Below are positions 25,083 to 63,800 of a DNA stretch of 64,000 nt, one piece after another; positions within the stretch are counted from its first letter, which is position 1, and each line of letters starts with the position of its first letter. The translations under genes were made by a program, and so were the position numbers. This DNA comes from Chondrosia reniformis (taxonomy: Eukaryota; Porifera; Demospongiae; Chondrillida; Chondrillidae): positions 3,942,001 to 4,006,000 of the forward strand of contig OX359202.1 in NCBI GenBank assembly GCA_947172415.1. The letters are read 5' to 3'. The notes under the pieces were generated by a model. That model was not told where the DNA came from. It did no database searches and was given only the letters and a program-made list of their open reading frames with translations.

Positions 25083-25956
25083 ACTCACTGTCCCGTGTCT
25101 TGCTACATTTGGTAGCTGTGCCACTTGATGTTATGCCCTCCACTCATCAGAGGTAATAAACGTACCAGGTTGGACATGTGCCTGGATTATTGGTAGCAGT
25201 GTTCTTGCAGTCCTGTCTGACACCAGCTGCATATATCCAAGGGCTGGCTCGTGTGAAGTTTCACACATGCCAAACACCCACCTCTCTGACCTTGGTGCTC
25301 TACCTCTGTGATACTACACATACACAAAAAAATTGACCATTAAATATATAATTCTTTTATGTATTATATAAACATGTACATATATAGTAAATTCCAATTT
25401 TCCCTTACTTTAGGTTTGCGATTGAAGATCCTCTCGTCAATTTGGACAGTTATGCCTGGACCACCAAGTAGAATTTTCTGTGAGCATAGCTTAGTTGCAC
25501 ACACCTCTCGGAACCACTGATATACATCACATGCTGTGTTTTGGGTGACCTCCAGGGATTCTGCAGCTACTGTCACCATGTGCTCACGAGCCCAATGGTG
25601 CATTAAAAGTAGCCACTTCTTTAGTGACAACTTGGATTTCTTGAAGAAGCTGTCTTTCCTTACAGCAAGTCCTTTATTGCAAGAAGGACATCTCCATCTA
25701 AATTTGTGTAAACATGTATGTTATTTACCATATACTAATTTTTGTAAATTTAATTTTCATTTGTGTCTCAGAATGATTTCACAAAATATTCCATTTACCT
25801 TTACCCATCAGAAATGTCATTTCTGATGCTCAACACCATCGCAATATTGCAGCTAGGGCAGTCCCTGCAACTTGCAAGAAGGCGCCTGGCCTGCATCCAG
25901 TGGATCAAGTCCTCTGTGGGACCAAAAGCAACTTCTCCAATTTCCATGAATGACAT
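25083..25956 (-). pseudogene. Merlin/IS1595-like transposase, spliced and truncated
   Basis: Three coding blocks on the minus strand. 25805-25956: starts MSFMEIGEVAFG, ends NDISDG before a GTAAAG donor, and contains CRDCPSC, half of a zinc ribbon. 25409-25697: WRCPSC, then DSFFKKSKLSLKKWLLL, then an HTH-like segment and ITVQIDERIF with the first catalytic D. About 25083-25306: RAPRSERWVFGM, TLLPIIQAHVQPGTF, ITSDEWRA, with the second catalytic D. The family's third acidic residue is absent because the coding stops at the 54-bp hairpin, and an in-frame stop follows EWRA. The phase at the second junction is not resolved. The domain order identifies an ISXO2/IS1595-like (Merlin) transposase, now non-functional. 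Confidence 0.8.
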
Positions 25957-26964
25957 TTTTAGTATTCAAACCGCCGAAATGAACCGCCTTAATTTAACGT
26001 ATGAATTTTAATTAGTTAAATGAATCGAATTAAAATCGTGAAAATCTTGGAAGTTTGGTCGACTTAAAAGCTTACACACCCTTAAGTAGTTATTCATGAT
26101 ACCTACGATAATTGCGTAATATGTACATATACTCATGTATACGATTGTGTAAGGAGGATTACATCATGAACAAATTCGTACCTAAATTAGTCACAATTTC
26201 ACAATTTTTTTAATTAATTTACATTCTGTTTACAAAAACAGGCTAATAAAGTGAGTAAATGTTATTTTGATGTCTCTTCTCTTTCATTTTCAATCTGTAG
26301 AAAGAGGCAAAGGTAATTAGTTGTTTAACTCACCATTCCTAACCCTAGCCCTAACCCTAGCCCTATGCCAACCTATTCTTGGAGTTCTTTAGAGCACATA
26401 TTTAGCAGGTTTCAATGTAAATGAACATAATTGCGCATGCTGGATTTATTTACTAGAATTTCTTCAAATAGCATTGCATACAGTGCATTGAATTGCCATT
26501 TTAACCCTAAAATTTGTATGGTGAGGGATCGGGCAAATATTTAAATACTTCAAATTTTCAACACCTCATTGAGCGGGCTTTACAGTTGTCTGTGAATGCT
26601 TGCAGAAAGTACTAGCTTCATATCTTTCCTTTTGAAAGAGTTACAGCCCTAAATGCACATTAAATGCGTCCTTGAAAAAGTATGCAAACAGATATTCGGA
26701 TGCTAGCTAGAGCTGACGATGTCACTTGTGTCACCATCGCAATTGACAGGCAGGTGAAAGTGGCCATATAGAGTAACCTTGTCTAGCCCCTACCGATCAA
26801 TTATGATGGTCACATTAGATCTCTTCAACGGTAATAACAGTCAGTACACTTCAATGTCTGATAAGATACAGTACTAATGACAGAGGCTAGCTCCACCCAA
26901 CAAAAGTGATCAATTGCAATAATAATTACATATTGTTTACAAATAAACAAAGTAACATTGAGGC
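25957..26964. other. Unassigned AT-rich sequence with a telomere-like patch
   Basis: No gene recognised. At 26338-26364 there is a run of alternating CCCTAA and CCCTAG units (about four). Confidence 0.5.
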
Positions 26965-27164
26965 TGGAAAGTGCATGAACAGGGATCAAAGTAGAGAGCG
27001 AAATTATCAACAAGTAAAACTGGATCACCAACGATATAAGGAAGAAGCATCAATTTGCAAAAAGACGTCACCAATCAACTCTATGTCGCATGACGATTCT
27101 ATTCCAAGTATTCCTAGTATACGGCTTTGATGGGCGCTTATTGTCTAGTTTACTAGGCAGCAAT

Positions 27165-27345
27165 TGTTTGTCAAGAGATTCACCCGTAAGTTTTCTTCTT
27201 TGTCAAGTGGAGATTCACTTAAGTGGAGATTCGCTCAAGTGGAGGGATATTCACCTGTAACTCTTCTTAGGAGATTCACCCGTAAGTTTTCTTGTTTGTG
27301 ATTAACCCATAAGTTTTCTTGTTTGTTATTCACCCGTAAGTTTTA
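27165..27345 (+). repeat. Short direct repeat cluster
   Basis: GATTCACCCGTAAGTTTTCT recurs with variation several times, mixed with AAGTGGAGATTC units. Confidence 0.8.
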
Positions 27346-27349
27346 CGCT

Positions 27350-27470
27350 ACAACTCGTTTATTCTGTAGCTCCTTCTCGTAGAAGAGCGTCGACTTGTCA
27401 TAGCCGTTCTCGAAAGGATGATCTTCTGTAACAACGAGGCGGTGACGTTTTTGCAATGTCACATGATAAT
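27350..27470 (-). pseudogene. Module-D short reading frame, copy 2 (tail only)
   Basis: The minus strand encodes RHRLVVTEDHPF and then NGYDKSTL.YEKEL.NKRVVA, matching the other D copies with a few substitutions. Upstream matching frame is not continuous. Function unknown. Confidence 0.4.
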
Positions 27471-27802
27471 CCACTAAATGTGTAAGTAGCGATATACGAA
27501 GGTTTTGATAACGCACTATAGAGAAACATCACAATACATCACCAGATTGTGCAATCGTAATCTTGCATTCTTAATTATATCTTGATTATTTTGCAACTTT
27601 AATTAAGCAAAACTGAGCCCGACGTTTGTCATACACATGTACCATGATATATGTCGGTTTCACAGTGATCTGACGAATTGATAATTTTTATCAATATAAC
27701 ACCTGCTTTCAATATAAATTTCCTATATGTTTTCTATAGTCCAATGGCATTTTATATGCGGACTCTGTCCTCCATTTTCTATCAAACGGAGACCTTAATT
27801 AA

Positions 27803-27864
27803 CAAGTAGCTCGAGTTTAAAAACTCGTGGGGCTTCCGCCCCCTGAATTTACTCGAATTACTTG
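27803..27864 (-). repeat. GC-hairpin of element E, end only
   Basis: An inverted, diverged copy of the E terminal hairpin (CAAGTAGCTCGAGTTTA ... TTACTCGAATTACTTG, with GGGGCTTCCGCCCC in the loop). It lies between the two head-to-head D modules. Confidence 0.8.
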
Positions 27865-28419
27865 GCCACATTGTTGGGCTTTGATATACTATTCTTAATC
27901 CTAACGATTGAGGACGCTTAAGTGTCCTGAAAATTATAAATAGCGACAGAAAAGCTATTTGCAAAAGCGATGTATTGATGTATAAATTAAGTGTTACAAT
28001 AGTTGCGTATGAACTCGTATTATATATATATACAGTACATGCAAGTTACAATATACTAAGGTAATCTAATATAATATATTATAAATAAATAATATAAATA
28101 ATTCATATGGTTCCAGGAAAGGACCTAGCAACAGAATGGGCATAGTATCATAAAGTTTAGGGTATAAAACTCATTTTTAATTAAGGGATTTTTCATTAAG
28201 GTCTCCATTTGGTAGAAAAGGGAGGACAAAGTCTGAATATTAAAATGCCATAGGACTATAGAATTGCAATAGAAAATTTATATTGAAAACAAGTGTTATA
28301 TTAGTAAAATTTTTCAATTTGTCAGATAACTGTGAAACCGACATATATCATGGTGCATGTGTATGACAAACGTCTGGCGAAGTTTTGCTTAATTAAATGA
28401 GCAAAATAATCAAGATATA

Positions 28420-28656
28420 ATGAAGAATACAGGTTACGATTGCTCAATCTGTTGTTGTATTGTGATGTTTCTCTGGTGCGTCACCAACACCTTTCGTATG
28501 TCTCTTCGTACACATTTAGTGAATCTTGTGACATTGCGGAAACGTCACCCCATCATTGCTAAAGAAGATCATCCCTTTGTGAATGGCTATGACCAGTCGA
28601 CGCTCTCCTACGAGAAGGAGCTAGCAAACAGGCGAGTTGTAGCGAAGGTTAGATAA
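28420..28656 (+). pseudogene. Module-D short reading frame, copy 3
   Basis: A 78-codon frame ending SLRTHLVNLVTLRKRHPI, then EDHPFVNGYDQSTLSYEKEL and RRVVAKVR with a stop. The first 25 residues are cysteine-rich and not shared with copy 1, suggesting that the real coding segment begins near SLRTH. The coding side of this short block stays recognisable in four modules despite scattered changes. No family assignment. Confidence 0.45.
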
Positions 28657-28832
28657 AGCGTTTTTGTATACGTCCCCGTCAAGTTTGAGGAAGAGTTTTT
28701 CATATATTGATGCGAAAGACTGAATTCGTTTGGTCGACCGTATTACTTTGGTAATTTAAGCTCTGTCTTCTCTTCTTAAGTAATCTGTTAATATTTTTAC
28801 TTGTCCATGTGTAGGAATAAGGAGTGTTTGTT

Positions 28833-29010
28833 GCGATCATTATGAGAATAATGTCTTGTTGAGTGTCAGCAACATGAATTTACTAATTTCCCATTTATAC
28901 TGAATTGTATTACCATTCCTCATGTATTGCTGATGAAGACCTCTGTTTTGAAACGTCCAGAATTAGTAAATTCATGTTGCTGACGTTCAACAAGGCTTTA
29001 TTCTTATCCA
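28833..29010 (+). mobile_element. Penelope-type terminal module P, copy 4
   Basis: Sense-oriented equivalent of 22339-22511: a left inverted half (TTGTTGAGTGTCAGCAACAT), a hammerhead at 28926, then a right half ending CAACAAGGCTTTATTCTTA. Confidence 0.6.
28926..28960 (+). ncRNA. Hammerhead ribozyme motif (Penelope type)
   Basis: ATTG, CTGATGA, AGACCTCTGTTTT, GAAACGTC, CAG. Core blocks and GTC cleavage triplet are intact. Stem II is weak, and stem III is A-C/G-T. Confidence 0.6.
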
Positions 29011-29264
29011 TGTGTACTACATACAGTAACGAAATTGCTCATAGCAAATGTCTATAAGTATAGTGAAATACTTTGTTAGCTATTTACACTCAAGTACACT
29101 ACACAGTGCAATATATAGAAGTACACACATGGATAAGAATAAAGCCTAGTTGAACGTCAGCAATACGAAATATAGAGGTATATATATATATCTAATATAT
29201 ACTTGTGATGTAGTAAGATATCTAATAAAGGGTGCAAGTTACTGACAAATATATATATAAAATA

Positions 29265-29550
29265 TTAAAATTACAATCAAGTACTACATAGTACAAGTTA
29301 CAAATGTAAGACGGCCAACTGACTATACAATATTAAAATTGCTATCAAATACTAGCTACACAGTGCCAGTTACAAATGTAAGACGGCCAACTGACTATAC
29401 AATATTAAAATTGCAATCAAATACTAGCTACACAGTGCCAGTTACAAATTTAAGAGGGCCAAGTGACTATACAATATTAAAATTACAATCAAGTACTAGC
29501 TACACAGTTCCAGTTACAAATTTAAAGAGATCCAAGTGACCCCTATAGGA
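29265..29550 (-). repeat. 72-bp tandem repeat (module C), inverted
   Basis: About four units complementary to 21739-22090. Confidence 0.9.
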
Positions 29551-29914
29551 TAATCAGTATTTTAAATAGTACGTATACTTGCAGACTTTCAAATCCTCAA
29601 CTACTGCATAGAGAGTAGTAGTTGATACAGATCATCCAATTGCAAGGTAGAACACATGGCCTACCAATTACCTTTTCACACCTTAGTATATAGAGTGAAG
29701 ATGATGCATCTGCATGCCATATATCAACAATGGTTCCAGTCTTAAAGGGGTCTCAGCTAATAACCACGTGCACAGCAGATTTGATTTGCCTTGTGAGTGA
29801 GCTAAGAATACCGACAGTTGGTTGCATGCATTCGCATAATCAACAGGGTTAGAGACCATTTTGTAACTTGTACACAAGGGACATAAAAAGCCAAGGCCTT
29901 TACATACGTATGTT

Positions 29915-30065
29915 ATATGATGTTCCTAGCTAGTATTTGATTGCAATTTTAAAATTGTATAGTCAGTTGGCCGTCTTACATTTGTAACTGGCACTGTGTA
30001 GCTAGTATTTGATTGCAATTTTAAAATTGTATAGTCAGTTGGCCATCTTACATTTGTAACTATAT
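29915..30065 (+). repeat. 72-bp tandem repeat (module C), short block
   Basis: Two direct units (TTGGCCGTCTTACATTTGTA type) after the inverted B module, ending in a (TA)n run. Confidence 0.85.
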
Positions 30066-30394
30066 ATATATATATATGCTAGCAATATGATATGTTAGTA
30101 AAACTTTGGTAGTTTAAGCTCTCTATCTATATACTGAGAGATTGACTATATGTACCGTATGAACTTGCACGCACGCATATTTATCCAAATCCACCCCTAC
30201 GTATCCAATTACACTCCTGCATACGTACGTACACACATGGATAGGTAAAAATATTAACAGAAAACAAAAGAAGAGATGGCGGAGCTTAAACTACCAAAGT
30301 TTTACTACGGTCGTCTAAACGAATTTATTTTATTTATTTTATTTATTTTACATCAATATATAGCAACAATTCTGGCTTAAACTTAACATGAACG

Positions 30395-30970
30395 TATACA
30401 AATACGCTTTATCTAACCTTCGCTGCAACTCGCTTATTCCGTAGCTCCTTCTCGTAGGAGAGCGTCGACTTGTCATAGCCGTTCACGAAAGGGATGATCT
30501 TCTTTAGCAACGAGGCGGTGACGTTTTCCCAACGTCACAAGATTCACCAAATGTTTACGGAGCGACATACGAGAGGTGTTGGTGACGCACCAGAGAAACA
30601 TCATAATTTTTCTTTATTATCTTGATTATTTTGCTCATTTAATTAAGCGAAACTTCGCCAGACGTTTCCTATGCACATGTACCATGATATATGTTGGTTT
30701 CACAGTTATCTGACAAATTGAAAATTTTTATTAATATAACACTGGGTTTGAATATAAATTTTCCATAGGTTTTCTATAGTCCTATGGCCTATATGCAGAC
30801 TTTGTCCTCCGTTTTCTAACAAACGGAGGCCTAAATAAGAAATCCCTTAATTTAAAACAAGCTATACTTTATGATGATATGCCCATTTTGCTTCTAGATC
30901 CTTTCTTGGAGCCATATGAATTATTTAATTACATTATATTATTTATTTAGATTACCTTAGTATATTGTAA
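30395..30970 (-). pseudogene. Module D, copy 4, with frameshifted coding tail
   Basis: Same D block as 19490-20150. The minus strand of about 30415-30540 encodes the NGYDKSTLSYEKEL tail, but an extra base in the GAAAGGGATGATC segment shifts the frame relative to the other copies. Confidence 0.55.
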
Positions 30971-31019
30971 CTTGCACTGTATATATCCGTAACATGAAGC
31001 CATACATAAATCGCGTTAT

Positions 31020-31323
31020 GAAAACAATAGGCAGCCCTTAAAAATGGCGGACGTTCGGCTAGCTTTCGTTTTCTAGCTTAAAATTAGCTTTCTCTTCCTT
31101 AGCGTAAAACATTGAACGAACGAAATGGGCTTAAAAACCACCCTTATTAATACTATGTAACGTAAAGCTTGCGCAAAAACATTTTCTACTAGATGAACAA
31201 TTGACGGCCAACACGAGTCGATCGGAAATCGGTTAACCGGATATCTATGAGAACCAGCCAAGTAGTTCGAGTTTACTTAGGGGCGCCTGGCGTCCCACGA
31301 GTTTTTTAAACTCGAAATACTTG
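31020..31323 (+). mobile_element. GC-hairpin element E, copy 3
   Basis: The body matches 12385-12682, with terminal hairpin 31259-31323 (GGGGCGCCTGGCGTCCC in the loop). It ends 140 bp before the XPO5 start codon, so the gene's 5' flank directly abuts a repeat. Confidence 0.75.
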
Positions 31324-31463
31324 TTTTAAATCTACATAACAATAGCACTCTTTCTACTAAATACGTATGTTCGTAAAAAAACTGCACCGATTTTAATTCA
31401 TTCGCAAAACTACATGGATTCCAATATCTCCTTATCTGCCACACATGCGCATTCCAATAGAAA

Positions 31464-57625
<26,162 letters not shown>

Positions 57626-57649
57626 AACTGCTGTATTGCTTTTCTATAT

Positions 57650-57655
57650 AATAAA
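57650..57655 (+). promoter_or_regulatory. Polyadenylation signal of XPO5
   Basis: AATAAA 25 bp after the stop codon, about 200 bp before the start codon of the next gene. Confidence 0.8.
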
Positions 57656-57850
57656 ATTTCTGCTTTCAGTAAATCTTTAACCGTGTCAATGTTCATTTAC
57701 AGAAATACCCCCATTTCACATGTTACCGCTACAATTTTCAAGAAAGATTTTTCATATATAGTCGCTATCCAGGCGCCATTTTTTGAAGTGTATTTTTATA
57801 TCTCTAGGTATACCGTATGAACTTTACAAATATAACCAAGTGTACGGAAC

Positions 57851-60800
57851 ATGGGAAACATTGAGTCTTCAGAGACTCAGGACGAAGATCCCTTCCAAAC
57901 CGACACCATCGAAGGCACAGCTCACGAAGGTACCAAACCTGTGTCTTTCGATGCTTCAGTTTTACTTCGAGAGGGAGACCTCAAGGAAGCTTTAGTTCAT
58001 TTCCCGTAAGTTTAACTACTATATTTGTAAAATTGCCTGCCACGGTACATATTATTTGCACAGGCAGATTTTTATTTTTCATTTGAGGACTATGGTTGTA
58101 TTCAACTCCACGGTACCTAGTAGGCCTAGGTGTGCACTGTGATACAGTCAATGTCGTTTATTTGTGTTTTGTGCAGGAACGCTGACTTATCGCCAATTGC
58201 AAAAAATCAGGATAAAGTACGCAAGTGGCTGAACAGTATCAATCAGAGAGGCTCTGATACTTTAATTACAGTAGATGAATTTAGTGATGCCCTTAGTGAA
58301 TTTGGAATACCGAGGGAAGATTGTCATGTATTTTTCAGCCATTTGGATCGCTACAACGAGGGCAGCATAAATGCTCTGTCCATGCTAGCTTATCTTTTTG
58401 AGCCTTCTTATTCGCCATATAACCTCGTATCTACACTAGTTCCCTGTAGGATACAGCCTAGTAGTGTTGATGTCTATGTAGACAACAAAAAATTTGTTGA
58501 CAATCTCCACAAGCAGCTAATGCATTTCCTGCAGCAAAACCGTGCTTTAGCAGCAAGCCTAGTTGCAGGACATTTGGAACGCCATTCCGAATTGATGCAT
58601 CTGCGAAAAGCTTACATTTCTTCTTCATTTGAGAAGGAAAATGGCCTATTTGGTGAAACAGTAGAAAGTGATGATGAAGGGAAGAAAGTTGCAGTACAGA
58701 AATGTTACTCGCAAGTTACTGTATCTAGTGGTGTAAACAATGCTGCTCTTCTGGATAACAGTTCTGCAACATATTGGCAGTCAAATGGATCGCCTAGAAG
58801 TCACTGGATTAGAGTCCATCTGCACCCTGGAATCCGTGTTAAGGAACTTTCCATATCTGTTGATTCTACTGATGAGAGCTACATGCCCAACCAAATTGCA
58901 GTTATGGTTGGTAATATTTCGTCCTCACTGCGAGAGATTAAATCAGTTAGTATCCCAAAGGAATTTACAGGTAAATATATTCTTGTACGCAACCTGGGCG
59001 CTATATACAAGTATATCCAAGTTAACATAAAGAGGTGTCATCGAGACGGATGTGATACCCGTGTGAGAGGAATTCATGTCAAAGGATGCAAGTAAGTATA
59101 AATTATTACTATGAAAACTCTAATACACCATTTTCCTACGTGCTATGCCTATTCTGTAAAAAAGCCTATAGCACACCCCAATACATATACCTACGTACTG
59201 TATAATAACATTAATGGTCATGTTAGTAGGATAAATAGCAACAGTTGGTCGGATCTTATTTCCATTCAAAATTAACGTCCAATCTTTTGTGGTTAGCCAC
59301 ATTGCCTGGCTATTTGAAGTGTACTCAGACTAAAATTAAAATTAATGATAATTTCAGAATATGCTAGTTCTATCAGAGGAAAATTGGGCACCTGCAATAC
59401 ATGGGGCCCTAGGGTAGCAAATGAAGAAAGAGAGGACTCTTGCATCCCTATTCAAAGCTCATACCAGGCTTAGTTCGCTATAGGCTTTTAATTTAGAATA
59501 GGCATAGAATGTACATATGAATGGTGTATTAAATTACTCATGTGTGTGTTTATTAACTATAAGTAAATTATCAGTTTTATTTATCCCTTTTTAATCAGGT
59601 TCATCAAGGCCCCTCAGTCTACTCCACTAGACTCCGTTGTAATGTGGTACATCAGTCTAATGGCTGCCACCACACAGGCAATGCTGCCACTGGCTCCAGC
59701 CCTAAAGACAACATTGCTACATCAGACTAAGTTAGTAACAAGACTTTTTTCCATAGGATTACTTTATAATACATGTACTTATAAGCAAGTCAAAATGAAG
59801 CAAAAGGTCTAAGTTCAACTATTGTAGAACAAAAAACTCACATCTTTTGCACTTTTTGCTTCATGTGGAAGTTGTCATTTTACAGTCTTTTTCGCATTGA
59901 TTTAACAGATGTTCAGATTGGTTATTGTTTTGCATTTGCAATTAACGCATTTTCATTTGATTATTGAGAATTATTGAGTGTAATCACAGTGGTGGAATAA
60001 CACAACCAATTGAGAAACATCTCCGGATCGAAATGTCCTGGAAATTAATTGTTCATTGTGTTATTACAGTCGCTGTGATTATGCTCAGTAACTATTAATA
60101 ATCCGTACCCTCTACACAGCAATGAGCCTTTACAGTAGCATTTCCATTTGCTTGTAACGAAAAATTGAGTACAGACATTTAGGATTAAACATATAAATGT
60201 ACGTATGTTATAGAATTATCATCAAAACTACTTTTGGACTTGTCCACATTCACTTAGAGTCTATTTTGACGGTAATGTGAATTAGGTTTTGTTATATTCA
60301 TAAGATACAATGATATGGAAAACTGTAGTAGTGCACTATGAATAGGATGTGTAGTTGTACTCCTGAGAACTGTAGAAGATATATGGATTTTGCATTCACC
60401 CATGTTCATGCACTATAGTTATATATGCCAGAGAAGGATAGCATACTGTAGATAGAAGAAAAAGTGGAGGAAGATGTGTAGTTTTATATCATACTTGCAT
60501 GTAATGCATGTATCTTCTAAGTATGATCTATAAAACAGAATTCACTTTCCCGTCAAATGAATACACAAATTTTTAGAAGTATTTTGGAGAGCTATTCTAT
60601 GATGTACATTTATATATATTTGTATTTAATCCTAAATGTCAGTACTCTATTTTATCATTTAACCAAAAAAAAGCAACTGCAAAACATTAAACAAATCCCA
60701 ATGTCTGTTAAATCAATGTGGAAAAGCGTCAAACCAATGTGAAAAAACTGTAATAGGATGGCCCTTATATTATTCACTTATAAGAATAATGATGTTCATT

Positions 60801-63800
60801 AACAACTTTTCCCATAGTAATACATACGTAGTATGAATGGTTTATAAGTAAGTACGTACTATAAACTGACCAAATGTACTTATGTACATTTATTACAATT
60901 AGATGATTAACTACTTTCTATACCTTTATAATGAATTGGATATCTTAGATAGTTGTTGCAACAGCTTCTCATTAATGTAATTTTGAGGCTGAGCAAAGTT
61001 ATATAAAAATGTAGCAGTGTTTCACTTTAGCCAATCATTGAATGTTACATGCATGGAGATTGCAATTGAACATAGGCCCCTTTTAGACTTCTGAAGCCAA
61101 CTGATGTCTTTCATCCTAATTATCAGTGCACTGACTAAAGTTAATGTACCTCTTATGTATAACAGAGAACAAGAGTTTTCTATTGCTGCATTTACACCAG
61201 CCCAGTTTAAATGCAAAACCACAAATACTGGCCTGGGACCTGTTCTTGTGGTTTTCAAAGGCTCCTACTTATAAGTGATCACCTAGGATCAAATTAACAT
61301 AGTAAAGGATCATTCTTTTATGTTTGCACTTGCCTTTGGCTCAGTCCCTGTTTACAGTACTTGTTTTCACTTGGGCAAACTAGTCCAGTTACCGTATTTG
61401 CTTGAATAGATGCCGCGGCTACTACTATTTTCATGTATGGAAAGATGCGGCTATTATTCGAGGGTGGTGTCTATTAACATTGGTGTAGTACGTGTTGTTG
61501 TATGCAAGCATTATTGTTATTATACCACAGTGGAAGGAAAATGGCAAGCTTAAATACTGCATCGAATGTTCTCTTCTGCTATACAGTGGCCATCTCCAGT
61601 TGTTCGCACCACCCACTTGCTGTCACCACAGTGTTATGCAATAGGCACCCCCTTGTGATTATTATGAATGTCATTAAATGTGGCTATTATTCGAGGGCGG
61701 CTACTATTTCGCTCCAGTCTTCGTCAAGTGCAACGTCAATTCGGGTGTGGCAGATAAATGCGGTGCAGTGTCTACTTGAGCAAATACAGTATATAATAAC
61801 TGTGTTGGCCCACTTAAACTAGGCTAGTGTAAATAGAGTATTAGAAGGTGTATGTACGTACATAATTAAAATCAACAGTGCAGATTATAGGGTCTTACCA
61901 TAAGTAGAGAGCTAATTTGAGACTGTTGTGTAGTTTGATCTTTAGTTATATGAGTGTTACACATACACTATTTTTTAATCACTGCTTCTTTCATCTTTTA
62001 GATTGCATTTGGGAAGTTTGGAACCATTTGCTTTGTCTCCTACCTCAAACAAACGACCTGCTTTTTTAGATTCCTTTGTAATGGAAGAGCTGACGAGGTT
62101 TGTTTCTACTTTTTGTGGAGGAAAGGAAGCCATAGGCATATCCCAGGCTGACTCTGACGAGATCCTGCTGAAACTTCAGTACATGCTCCTCATTGGGAAT
62201 GTTGATGGAATACTAGAGGTTTTAAGCCAGCTTCTTGAAAACCTTCATATCTCCCTTTCTTGTAAGTGCCTTTTGAGACAGTTAGAAGCTATTATTTCAG
62301 AAAAGCAAAGCAAGCACGCTGTCTCAATGAAGATGAAAGTAATTCACTGTAATGGTGGACAGAAATCAGATGAATATAAGGTTGAAAACTGCTTGATGCA
62401 ATTATCAAGCGAGAAAGCAGATTCCAGTCAACCTTATGTTACAGCAGAGGGTAAGAAAATAGTTAATATGGTCTTAGAGCAAAGTGATGGGTACCTGCTG
62501 GATGTTGACCATATAGTCGTTGCAGGTCAGAAGGGTGAACAATGTCCTAAATGGGGATTAGCGTTCTTGAGCAATGAAGCAGACCCAAGCCATGATTTAA
62601 TCTCTGGCCCTTTTGCAAAGTATGATACTTTGAAAGAAGAAGAGTTTAATAAAATGCTAAACCACCCTGTAAAAGAGGCCAACAAGATGGTGCATTTCTT
62701 TTGTCTTACTGATGAAGAATGCACTATCCCCTTTGGTTGTGCTGATCTGTACAAGTATGTTTGCATCAAGTTCGTAGGTATGAGGTCCCAAACAGCAGAA
62801 CGAATGGGAATCAAGAAAATTAGGATATTTGGCCAATCTCAATCAGAAGGCACCCCCTTGCGATATCTAAGCACTGTGTCCCGCCTTCTTCCGCCACTTA
62901 CAGATGAAGAAGAGATTCCTGCAAAGACTCTCCTACTTCGTGTCTTATATTTTGTTGTAGTGATGGTAAAGGATTTGAAAATTGTTCATGATCGTTTTCG
63001 TTCTGCTGGGTTGGACCCCGATAGTGTCAATGAAGAGCATTTGAGCAATGAACATTTTTCACTTGAAATGATATGGAACTTGTATTTTCCACTAATTATA
63101 GAACCTGACCCATCATCACACAACTTGGCTGTTCTTTGTCTGCTGCTTTTATACCTTTCTATACCTCTCCTTGGAAATCAAAGGAGTACTATGCAGCCTA
63201 CTGAAAATGATACCTCCAAAGTAAGTAGGACGGTTCTCTCTCATCTCTGTCAAGTGGTTGACTCACAAACTGAGAGTAACACCTTGAAGGAAATTGCCAA
63301 AGAAATCATTTCAATTGGTATTCCTGTGTTTTTTCCCAAGTCCGATGCCCGCAAAGATCTGTTAATGGCCATGCTTTCATCTGTGGATAAAAAAGAAAGG
63401 CAGACATATTCTTGGGCAATAAAATTTAAATCTCTTTGCAATTACTTTATTCAACAAGATAGCTTTAAACTGTTGAACCTGCCAGAGAGACCATCAAGTA
63501 CAGCAGACATGGATATGGAAACAGTATTCAATGGCCTTGACAGTATCCTCCAGGTAGTCTGCCATGAAGTAGGTGGAATAGTGGAGGGTGAAGTTAATGT
63601 GGAGGCAGAGATGTTACTCAAACTATTGCAATCCATGCAGCAAAGCCTTTTTAGATGGTGTAACCTCTTATTGGTAGGAAAGGATGATGAACTGAAGGAT
63701 TTTGCCAGTGTACTAATAGTTCGCTATTCCACAGCACTACTAGATAAGGCTGAAGGCCTTTTCATGTCTATTGACAAGCATTTTAAAATGCCAAGTAGAT

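Larger units (their letters stand above)
23883..27790. mobile_element. Composite mosaic unit 3 (B-C-P-Merlin-D)
   Basis: B palindrome (23883-24310), C (24360-24490), P with antisense ribozyme (24627-24787), a perfect 54-bp hairpin (25028-25081), Merlin-like transposase on the minus strand (25083-25956), AT-rich filler (25960-26960), a second copy of the 24900-25060 flank (26965-27160), a short tandem repeat (27165-27345) and module D (27345-27790). Confidence 0.55.
28095..29930. mobile_element. Composite mosaic unit 4 (inverted D-P-C-B)
   Basis: The same modules as units 1-3 in reverse order and orientation: D (28095-28660) with coding tail on the plus strand, P with sense ribozyme (28833-29010), C (29265-29550), B (29570-29930). 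With unit 2 (21150-22590) it makes arms of over 1 kb of an inverted duplication about 6 kb apart. With 27345-27790 its D forms a closer palindrome. Confidence 0.65.

Noticed and set aside
58740-59030. 96-codon frame
   Set aside because: Shadow of the ZZEF1 exon in another frame.
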